From positions 19,777,832-19,841,831 of the forward strand of contig NC_092649.1 in the NCBI RefSeq assembly GCF_032118995.1: a stretch of DNA of 64,000 bases, written 5' to 3'. Origin of the DNA: Asterias amurensis (Eukaryota; Echinodermata; Asteroidea; Forcipulatida; Asteriidae). The translations under genes were made by a program, and so were the position numbers. Shown piece by piece: positions 22,501-34,500 of this stretch. Below the pieces are notes generated by a model. That model had not been told where the DNA came from. It was given only the letters and a program-made list of their open reading frames with translations, and made no database searches. Within the stretch, counting starts at the first letter, position 1. Every line of letters begins with the position of its first letter.

Positions 22501-25500
22501 CACAAATTTGCAACAAATAATTCGCAACTCCTGCGAAACACTCGCTGCGAAAACAGCGATGTGATGCAGAGCAAGTATTAACCGAGCTTTAGGATACGAG
22601 GTACCAGACGTAGCCCGACACGAGGAGCTACCGTCACAAAGGAAAATTGTTATCTTCATTATGCATGCTGTGATAAAATGAAACAATAATAATGATAGAT
22701 GGAAATTTGCATCGGGGATGAAGAATATTAATTTTGGTTTCACCCATATACACAGATGTGTTAGCTCTGGAGTATACAGTGCTAACACACATCAAAGTAT
22801 ATGGGTAAATCCAAAGTTAATAGTAATAATAATAACAATAACCAACCTCTATCATCTTCCTTGTTCCCAGAGCCATAGATGACATGAGCCTTTTGTTGGC
22901 GCCTCTGTATTCTCCAGTACTGTTTCTTTAATGCATAGATATCCATATTCATTCTTTCTAAAATTGATGTTGACAATCGCTGACCCGACGAATCTTCACT
23001 GCTACTAGCTCCGTAAGCCCCTGGACTGGCGCGGGTTATATCACTGGGACTCGCTGATGACTGCTCAAATTTATCACCTGCACATTGAAAAAAGATCAAA
23101 TTGCATCTAAATAAAAAACTGTATACCCAGGATAAAGAGGAAAAAACACAACTTGAATCTCTTCCAGCTGATGTATTTGACGACTGTGATCGTGAAGCTC
23201 GGTTCATACTTCCTGCGAATGCGAATGCGAAGCGAACATGACGTGATTTTGACGTAACAACCCTCCTTTCGCAGCGATATTCGCAAGTGAGTTGAGCAAA
23301 GTTGAACTGCTACGAAATTTTTCGCTGCGAATTTGTGGCATCAACATTCGTATCGCTTTCGCATTCGCAGGAAGTATGAACCGGGCTTGAGAGAGGCTGA
23401 GTGAAAGCGAAGGAGAGGAACAGATTTGTGAGACTTGTTTGAGTTTGAGCAATGAAGTTTTTTGTTTGTTCTGTTGTCACATAGGCATCCAGCACTTTAT
23501 AGAAAAGGAAGGGCCCTAGCCAATGTGGGACCTGGGGGCACACAAACTTTCAGTCCAACCACCCCTGTACAAATTGCAATAGTGGTCACAAAAAAATTTT
23601 AAAAAAGGAAGGAAAAATGCATCTTTGTATAACTAAAGAGTAATGAACGATTGCAATCGGGAATGCCACAAAATGCCACATGAGGATGTGGCCCCCTTCT
23701 AAAATAAGAAGCATAGTCACCCACCCACCCCCACTGACAAACCCACTCCACTGCCCCCCCCCCCAACCAAACTTAGGGAAATGCCCCCCCCCCTGAAAAA
23801 GTCCTAGCTACGGCGCTGCAAGTACTGCCTTGTTGGAGATTCACTGGTAGTTGGGCTTGGCTTGGTGGTACGCTAAGGCGGGAACAGGAACTATCTAGGA
23901 ATCTTGTTCACATTCTAAACTCCCAGACAGTCAACAAGAGAATCAGCACAGAACATTTACCTGCTTCTAGCCGTCCCTTGGCCGGCGACGTCGGCATCGG
24001 GAACAGACTTGTGAAACACGTCACCATCATCTCATCCTCATCCATATCAGCCTCCTCGTCACTCTTCCCTCCTTCCTTCTTACCCCCTCTGCGCTTACTG
24101 CCACCTCCAGCCCCGCCCCCTCCTTCGGACTTCTCGGGGAGGGGTCCCAGCGGGGAGAAGGGGGTGATGCTGAACATGTACTTCTCTCGGATCTCGTTTA
24201 GATGAGGAAAAGGGAACGGCGCCATGGAGTAGATCGTCTGTGGATGTCAATGTTTTAAGATGTCAGTCTTAAAAATCAATTTCTGCACAACAATAGTAGA
24301 TTTTAAGATCAGGGCCCAATTTCACAGAGCCGCTTAAGAACAGATCAAGTTTACCAGCCCAAATACCATGTCACATATACAATTTGAGACTGGTATCCTG
24401 CTGATTTCTGCTAAGCATGGCTGGTCGAACAGAATACACTACCTTCCCACTGTTTTTACGAAGCAATTATGGGGAGTGAAAATCACAGAGCATTGTTTTA
24501 CCTCGGTAACAAACTGTGAAATTTGATTGGTCAAGAACCAATCATGTGACGCGCAACAAAAAACGTATGTTACATGGCTCAAAGGGCCGGGTAACATGAA
24601 AAGTGATGTACACCAGTGTACATCACCTTGATCGTTCCCAGCGTTGGTCGATTTCCAGCTCTGTGTACGAAACAACCGCGGGTTCAAGGGAATGTTTCTT
24701 GTTCGTCTGCTTATTAAACAATGAAAAGTCCATCGTAATAAAGTTTGAAGATGACAACAGAACTTCGAGAAGAGGAATAACACCTAAACAAAGGTATACC
24801 AAAACAATTGTTGCATGCTGTGACTGGGGTCCATTGGTTTTGTACACCCTCGAGGGGAAATGACATCCTCGGCTTCGCCTCGGGTGCCATTTTCCCCCTC
24901 GAGTGTACAAAACGCTATGAACCCCGTCACAGCGTGCAGCAATTGTATAATGTTTTCAGGAGAGTAGCATTAGTCCATTGTACATGCTAAAATAACTTTT
25001 GTCTCCTGAAGACAAGCAGAGTATACTGTTTGAAATGGGAGACTAAACACCGGCTCTTTTCAGAGCCAACACTCCCTCAAAGAGATCTTACACATGGTTG
25101 CATTCGCAAGTTTATTATTAAGTATTTACAGTTACTTCTTAATTTTCGTCTCACTGAGATGAAAATTGTTTAACTCGCCTCTCAAAATTTACAGCACCTC
25201 AGCAAGTAACATTTTAAGGGAAGCTTTCTACCATCATTATCTTCAAACTATGTAAGTTAAATGTAAATCTGTGGAAGTTTGTGGTTTGTGTCGTACAAAA
25301 AGTACCCAAACCCTTTAAAGAAAAACAAATAAAGAACAAACGAATGATTACCTGAATGAGTTCATCTCCTTCAATGATGTTTCCCTTCAGCATCTGATTA
25401 CACAGCTGGCCCATGGTGCTATAAAACTCATCAGCACTATCTATTTCAATCAATCGACTGTAAAGAAACAAATATGTATCAGAAAGGAGTCTGGGTTTGA

Positions 25501-28500
25501 GACTTGCATGGCAACTCATGTGAACTAGGAATAAGCAACAAGGGAAACTGACTGGGTAAATTTTGAAAAGATTTTTGTCAAACAAAAAAAAAAATTACTA
25601 GAGAGGGACTTGAACCTGCAACCTCCATACTTGTGCCAGCGCACTACAACAAGACAAAGGTCTGAAATCGGGGGTCATACACTAACCCCTGTGAAAAGGA
25701 TCATAGTGAGCATGATTTCCAGTACCTTCTGTCCCTCTCCAAGGTGAAAGGAAGTGTAGCACAGTAGATGCATGCCTGCGCTTGCCCGAATAAATATATT
25801 ATTACAGAATGGAATGAACACGTCAGCCATTTGACCGAGTGGCAAAATAAAGTATGCACTGAAGTAACTCCGGATGCTTAAAAAATGCCAGCCTAAAAAC
25901 ATTTGCATACATTTTGCATCATCCACGCAAATTGGTTAAGATTGTCCTTAAGCTAAGACTAAAATGGCTTTCAGCATTCATTAAAATGCCCTCTCAAAAA
26001 TTACAAGGTATTTGTACTTACTCTCCAAGCTTGGCCCATATCGCCAAGGCAACCCGTAACAGAATCTCCGAGCCTTCCAAGAAGATGCTATCCCATACCC
26101 TGAGTACTAAGGACTTGGGAAGACAGGTTGCAAACAGGGTGAGAAACCACTGCATGGTGAAGACGTTGGTCAACGGTGGTTCATAGCTTCCTGAAAGTGA
26201 AGAACAAACCAGAAAACAAAAGGTAATCACTTTATTCCTTTATTTATAAGAACTGGTTTTAATAAAGTGATTTACCTATTGCCGTCTGAAAGCGGCTATC
26301 ATTTATTTCCAGACAGATTTTCACGTTTTTCAATTATGAAAACTATTTATGTAACACCCTATAAAAGTTTACAAGGTGCTGTGGCTTATTTAGCAGCTAC
26401 TGCTAGAAACACCAGGGCAAACCCCTTCTCTTAGCGACAAATCTTTATGTCCATTTCACAACACACAGTACCAACTGCTTAACGTCCCATCCAAAGGATG
26501 AAGCATCATGGTGAAGTGTCAACAATACACAGGACCTACTGAAGACACTAACCATTATTGCTATGTCCTCTGGACTGGAACCAAAGCACTTTACTTCCAG
26601 TCCAAAGGACACAGCAATATGGTTTAGTGTCTTGCTCAAGGACACAAGTGTCAAGACCAGGACTTGAACCCATACTCTGCTGATCGGAAACACCAAATCT
26701 TGAGTACAGTGCACTTGCTCAGACACAACACACCACAGTCAACCCTCACTATTAAGAGCACTGAAATAGGAGGTCAAATGTACATTTGTACAGACTCGGA
26801 CGGCCATTCAAGTGTGGTTTCTGGCGTAACTAACAAGCCTTGAGGTGTGACGTCAGTTACTAAGGCTAGCCTCCAAGTTGTCTGTAAAAGTTGCCTTGTG
26901 TGACAAGGCCTTAGAACAACTCTAGTGACAACATGTTTAGCCTTACCTGACATCCCATCATTGGCAGTCTTCTGGAGTTTATCAAGGTGATGAGCCAACT
27001 CTGGTAGCTTGAAGCGCAACAGCTCACGGAACACCGCCATGTCCACGGAGAGCGCCCTCAAGTTATTAGCGAAGTAACTGTCTGGCAGCACGTGATCAAT
27101 GAGGAATATCATCACCTGGTTTTATGAATAGAGGAAGAAAAAAAAAAGATCTTCAGTTTCAGATTGAATTATAATGGTCCAACTTTTACAAGACATCCGG
27201 GCCCAATGTCATGGTTCAGCTTACTGTAAGCAAAGAATTGGCACCTGCGGAAACAGGGAATGCTTTGGTTACGTCAAGCATATTTCATGGGTTAGCGGCA
27301 GATTCTGTCTTGAGTTACAAAGCTAGTGCCAAAATTTGGCGCTTGCAAGTAAGCAGAGAATGTACATATTGTAAGGAAGAATTCGGAGCAGAGCCATGAA
27401 ATTGGGCCCTGCTCTGGCAATGCAAAGGTCGGGGGTTCAAATCCCACCCCAGTGATTTGCCTGTGGATTTTTGTTCACAACCCAGTGATTTGCCTGTTGA
27501 AATCTGGAAAGTACAGAGTATTCAGTGCTTAAAACACATCAGTGTAAAGGTACAAAAAATTATAACATATTTTTCCATCATTTCGTTTTTCCTTTTTTAA
27601 AAGCTTCTAGACGATTTGTTTGCTTAAAAATTACCAATGTCATCGTGAAGGCGTTTTAAAAGACATAATACACTTCAAGTACACTCCATGTTAAAATAAT
27701 ATTGGATCACTGCGGTGATGGAGGGCTTCAGAAGTTATATCAACAGTCCTAAGAGGAAGTCTCCCTTGTACAATCATCTTGAACGACACAATAACATCTT
27801 GATGTATGCTGAGAGATTGTATGCAATCAAACCATTAAGTCAACTTTAAGCACTGTGTTAATCGTAGGATTACAAACAACACTGACCTTTAACGCATCGT
27901 CCTCCACACGTTCCATAACCTCAAGTATGAATGCAGCCAGTACATTGAATCCTTGACAGTACCCAACGGCTTTATTCCAACGAGCATAAGCTAAGAGGAC
28001 CCTCTTGAGTACAACACGATCGTCTTCGGCATCCTGACCACAGAAACCACTGCAGCCTGTACGATGTAAATCCTGTAACCAAACACAAAGCCATGTCAAA
28101 GATTATCCATAACTCTGGTACTATTTTTGTCCTTCTAACTTACATGTAAGAGTCTACGATTGAGTTACTGTCTTGAGACACTAGCTTGAGTAACCACATT
28201 GAGAAATTGAGTAGCCACATCAAGTTAACACCTTGAGCTAACAACTTGAGTAACCATCTTGAATAACAGCCTTGCATGACCATCTTGAGTAACCAGGTTG
28301 AATCATATTGAATAACCATATTGTGTTACCATCTCAAGCTACAAAATCTTGAATAACCATATTGAGTAAGTATATTGAGTAACCATCTTGGGCTAACAAC
28401 TTGAGTAATCATCTAAAATAACAGTCTTGAGTGACCATCTTGAGTAACCATTTTGAATAGTCATATTGAGTCAACATATTGCATTACCATCTTAGGTTAC

Positions 28501-31500
28501 AATCTTGAGTAACCATATTGAGTTACTAAATTGAGTAACCACCTTGAGCTAACAACTTGAGTAATCATATTGAATAACAGTCTTTAGTTACCATCTTGAA
28601 TAACCATTTTAAGTAACCATATTGAGTAATATCAGGCCTTAAACTTCAGGGAGGCAATGAAGGCGATTGGCTCCATGCCCCCTGGTCATTGCCTTGGTGC
28701 CCTTGAAATGCTATTGCAGAAATTGACAATTTCCTCATACCAAGGGGAAAATGCCTTGGTGCCCTTGCTGTTTCAAAAACAAAGCATATGGGCCCGACTA
28801 TAATGGGTTACAATCTTAAGTAACCATTTTTAGTCACCATCTTAAGTTCCCATCTTACATGAGTTACTATCGTGAGTAATCATTTTGAGTACCCATATTG
28901 AGTAACCATCTTTGAGTGTAGATAAACACTAACGACATTGTGTTGTTTGACACTAAGGCCGTGTCCGAGTTGGCAGCTACAGCTAGGGCTACAGCTAGAA
29001 TTCCAAGTCATCATGCGTTGAGGTATTGACCCCTTGCACGCACGTCACACGCGGCGACTGTGCCATGCTCACCATTTTGGTTGGCAAGATTATTCTGATG
29101 ATGACGTCCCGTAAAATGGGTCAATATGAAGTCCTTAGCAACACCCAATAGCATAACAGCTGTAGCCATAGCTGTAAACGCCAGTTCAGATATGGCCTAA
29201 GAATGAGACATACCTTAACAATCTGGACTCCGAGGGTGTCGTCGTCCGGGTTGCTTCGATCATTGAACGTAAACCTCACCGTTTTCGGCCAGTCCAACTT
29301 CAGATGTTTAATATGACGATTGGCTAAACTTAGCCACACCGACTTACGAAACTCATGAGGGAGCCCTTTGGGGAGTCTGGCTACCGCACGTAAGGCGTCG
29401 TACCACTGAGAGGGTTGGAAAGAAATGATTAGTCAGAATGGAATAACACATCAAAAGTGTTTCTTTAGATTCTATTAGAATGAAAAGGTACCATGGATAA
29501 AGGGTTTGATTAAAAAAACATTGACATGAATATTTTCTAAGACCTGTGAGTAATCTTATTAAAAAAAAAATCATACACATGTTATAAATTAATCGTCATG
29601 ACATATTTATAGGTGATGTACAAATACTTCTATACTTACAGAAACTTAATTTCCAATATGTATTATAATTTATTTTTTTACCTTAATTTAACACCCCAAA
29701 GTAGTATCAAATATGTAGTATTTTTTATTGTTCGACACCAAAGTACATGTAATAATGTCCCTTTACATAAGAATGGGCACACCACGCTACATATTGAGCA
29801 CCAAATGAATATGCCACGTCTCAACCCAATTAAATAGCCACACCTGACACCTCTTTGTTCGATAGTATTTAATCAAACTTGAAGCAGAGGGGTATGGTAC
29901 GCTTCATTAATTCTTAGCGCAAATAAATGCAATGTCTTGACACAAACGCTATCTCTCCCAGGAGATCTACAAGATGGGGGTCTACACGTCTCAATCGGAC
30001 ATGTCTTCATTAATCTGACCTTAATTATGGTTTAAAAATAATAATGATTATAGCATGCATTTAAACAGCACTTAATACAGGGTATTAAGAAGCTTTAAGG
30101 TCAGTGGTTTATTCTTAATTCAGACTATAGGTTCAAACGTCACTAGGCATGTTTGTTGCTGGTCAGTGATCAATCATGGGTCAACTAAATGTGGGCACTC
30201 GAACTTGTTTCATGTTGCGAGGCAACATTCTTTCTCTAAGCTAACATTTACCTGACGGAAGGCTCGTTTTCCTGGGAGGGGCTCGATACTGAATTTCAGT
30301 CTGGCATCTACACCTATAAACACAAGAAAGAAAAAAAATCAGTCATAAGAAACAAGAAAACAGAAACGTACAGTTGGAAATCACCTACCAGTCCTTACGC
30401 TTAAGCTTTATGTAAAACAGCCCACTGGGCTAGCAAACTGTATAAATTGCTTTTTTTCTTTTTTTATCTGTGTCACTCTTTTTGAGTGAAATTGGAACGA
30501 AGTTCACTCTAAATCGAGTTGAAAATACATCGAGTTGAAAGTACCCGTCTTTCACTCTCAAAAGAGTTGTCTGCCATATGGCTCTTTGCATGAGTGGTAT
30601 GGCATGTATGGAGGGAAAAAATGAGTGGTTTATCACTCTTTTACGTTAAGAGAGTATGTTATATCCATACTAAACATAATATTAGTATTTTCAGCGGCAA
30701 GGCATACACCATTATGTGAGACATACTTCATGTATTCATTATGACATGCACACCCCCAGACTACCCTTCATTAAGCGCTATCATGGATTGAGTTCATGTC
30801 AATGCACATCATTTATGCATTGTTAAACTCTAAAGCCTTGGGTGCTTCAGGAATTACCGTCAAATTTATCGGAACTCTTGCTGTTTTTCCTCCATGGACG
30901 TTATAAATTATTGCAACGTCACACCCCGAGTTTTTGCCAAAACAAGGTCGGAAAACTACGGGAGGCCATATTATGCAAAGCCAAGTAGGCACGGTTGTAA
31001 TAATGTTACACAAATATTCAAAAATAGTGTTGAATTTGTTTGGAAACAAAGCAACCAATCATGGGATTTATCTTTGTTGCATTGCAGAAATGCTGAATTT
31101 GGGCACAACACAACTGAATGTTTTGCCATTATGTTGAATGCCATGCAAACCAGCAATGTTTGTTTAAATCAACAAAGGAATGGTCTTAAGACTGATCCAA
31201 GTGCGCAAGTCCAATATTTTTTACAGAAACATAATGTATCGCATGCAATTTGTTCCAACATTGTCGCAGATTCCATGTGTCTGTCTCTCCCATGTCACTT
31301 GGCCTGACCATGTCAATCAAATATTTGTTTAAAACTGAGCTGCCCAACAACCATGCCTAATCAGAGTACTTCAAACTCATATATTATGAGACGTTACATA
31401 ATCAGTTCTGTTTCAAAGTATGTCCAAGGTGCTACAACATACCTCTCTAGTTTACACTACCAGCTTCTTTCAAAGCTAACACAACTCATAAGAGATATTC

Positions 31501-34500
31501 CATGGTTGCTACCACAACCCTCTCTAGATTGTGAGTTTTTACACCACCAGCTCTTTTCAGAACCAACACACAACTCATAATTTCCATGGTGCTAGAAAAA
31601 GAACAAGGCAAACACTACATTCCCCTTCAGCTGGCTTCGCCAGCGGGCATAAAAATAATAATTGGTGCAACCACAGCCAGAAAATGGTGACATCAAAAAG
31701 ATCTTAAGAATAATTATAACTAATTAAAATCAATTTGTTGGTACAACCACATAATGTGAGCATTGTTGACTCTGAAAAAAGCTGGTGTGGCTGCAAAGAC
31801 CACATCAGGGGCCAATTTGAAAGAGCTGCACAAACATTAAGCACAATAAAATCATGCTTACAAGAATAAGATTACCAGCCAAGCTACTATATCACATGTA
31901 CAATTTGTGACTGGCACCCTGCTCATTTCTGCTAAGCCAAGAGCTGTTAAGCAAAATTTCTATGAAATTCGGCCTTATTTCTTTTCAGCTAGCAAACACT
32001 CCTACAAACAGAGATTTTAAAAACACAAGTGTGTCTGCAAATTATGTTCAAAGAGTCTACAAGTTATCTTCTTGTTTTCCCACACCCATGCAAAGCTCCA
32101 AACATCACTAAATATCTTACGTCTTTTCTGAGACACGGCTTGGAGTACCGCAGTCAGTACATCTTGATTTTTATTGAGCTTCGCAATGTAACGATCTCGT
32201 CTCTTCAGCTGCTTAATCAAACGACCAGAAAGAACCGCCACACTGTGCTGTAGATCTCGAACCATGTCCCTCAGTTCGCTGTTACCTACAAGTATGGATA
32301 AATAACACAGAAATTCAGTAAATAAAGTTGAGACAAATTAAGAACTTATTCTGCCTCAGTGAAGAAGTTAATAACGAGTAGTCCCCTCGATCCACTTAGC
32401 TAAAGTGGTAGTCCCTTTAGATTTTCGACCATCCGCCCAGGTATGAGTTACATGTAATAAGCACTGACAGTTCTTTCCAGAACTGAGAAGTCTCCCGTAT
32501 TCCGAAAATCTACTTCGCGGTAGTTGAGAAGTCTCTGAATTCTCAAAAATCTACTCTGCGATAGTAGAATCATGTAAGAACAAAGCAGGATAGTTCTCAA
32601 AGAACATACATATACACATGTATGTATTAAATCTACCCAGCAAGTAGATAAACATGGTGTAACCGCAGACCAAATTACCATAGATGGATTGATGAGGAAA
32701 AACTATGTCATTGGTTAGTTTACCTTGGGAATCTACAAACTCTTCAGAGCTAGACACTGGTTCTTCCCTTCTTAGAATCATAGCGCTCAATCCAAACTTA
32801 AGTCCTGTCTTGATAAATCCAGAAGGCACACTGATTGTTGCCCCTCCAGTACAATGAGTAAAATTCAGATGCTTGAATGTGCATAGTTTCAACTAAAGAC
32901 CACTCCCTGCCAACAGTTTAGTGTAGAGTTCTTAAGGTATAGAGAGAGTGAGGGAATGTGTGTAGGAGTTACCACTCTCAATGAATGAACACAGAAAAAA
33001 GACTTCTTGAGTCTTGGATCAAAAGATGTGAATGAGCAAAAGGAATGATTGGAAAGCCACACAGTTTAGACAAACAGGCAACTCAATGAAAGCCTAGGCC
33101 ACTGTAGGAGGATTACCTGGGAGTACATTGTACAATGGAAGAAGTTTCCGAGTAAAGCTAGTGGGCCCTGGACAATTTGGTTGGGTACACCATACTAGGA
33201 GCTGGCACCTGATTACCCAATAGAGGAAAGAAGACTGCTCCATGGTTACACTTGGCCTGTATGCTTCGTTTCTGAAAGGGCAAGGTCACCATGAGGCATT
33301 TTCTCCAGGGTTAGGAGCACCCTAAGGAAATAGTAAATTTCTACTGAGAGCATTTCAAGGACACCAAGGCAATGACCAGGGGTCAATTTCACAAAGAGTT
33401 AGGACTAGTCCTAACTTAGGACTAGTCCAAAGAGATATCAAAACTGTTAGAGTTAGGACTAGTCCTAACTTAGGACTAGTCCTAAGATATATCAAAAACG
33501 TATAGCTAGTCCTAAGTTAGGACTAGTAACTTGTCCTAACTCGAGATAAGACTAGTCCTAACTATTTGTGAAATCCACCACAGGGGGCATGGAAGCAATC
33601 GCCTTTGTGAAGTACATCAGGTCTGATAAATGCATGGCAAACTGTTGTTCAGTGTAGCCTGATACAAAGTACATAAGTGCATAAGTGAGGCAACTGGTCA
33701 ATGCCCTATGAAATGTTTCAGCGTTTACATGCACTAGGGCTTAAAGGTAACTGGTGCGGTGCCCTCACGTGTTTATAATTAGTTAGTCAGTTTGTTTCAC
33801 CATCAAATAATCCATGTACTGACACCAGTAAGATTTTGTGCATGGTTGTCTCGGAAATGCGAACATGTATGTTTTGTTTCGATGTTGAATTTGGAACTTC
33901 ACTACATGTATACATACAAACTCCTCCCCCACTTTGTATTTTGGCGCCGCAGAAAAAGCACATGGCACCACGGCATTTGCTGTTGGTACTGTGGCGTGGG
34001 CTGTTTTGAAGCCTGCATCCCTACCAGGGGTAAGTGACGAGAGGTATTTTTAACAGCGCGCTGCCCACGGTAGCGAGGCTGAGACCACCTGTTTGCGTAG
34101 GCTGGCTCTTTCTATAAAACAATGAAGTGGGGATGGAACAAAAGACACGATGACGTGTGGTTATTCAGTAACATATGGTGGTACTAACTATCGGAAGGCT
34201 GACTGAATTAAAATATGAAATGGCTGAGCCGTGAAGTGTCTACCGTTAACAGCAGTAAACAACTCACTCCTGCTAAATAATAAATAATTTTATTAACACC
34301 AGAAGGTTTCTGAACATTGATGAATATTGGTGGCACCACAACATACATAAATTCTGTCCATGGATGGCTACCATCAACCACAGGGGATTATAACACATCA
34401 AATTGTGAGAAACTCCAGCAAACTTACAACATAGGTTCCTTCACAGCCCTATACCTTTTTTAGGCACACATGACACAAAAACTTACTAAATGCTGACAGC

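Noticed and set aside
30894-31307. 137-aa open frame, plus strand in TBC1D30 intron 2
   Set aside because: Low-complexity composition, no known domain, overlapped by open frames on the other strand. Likely chance.
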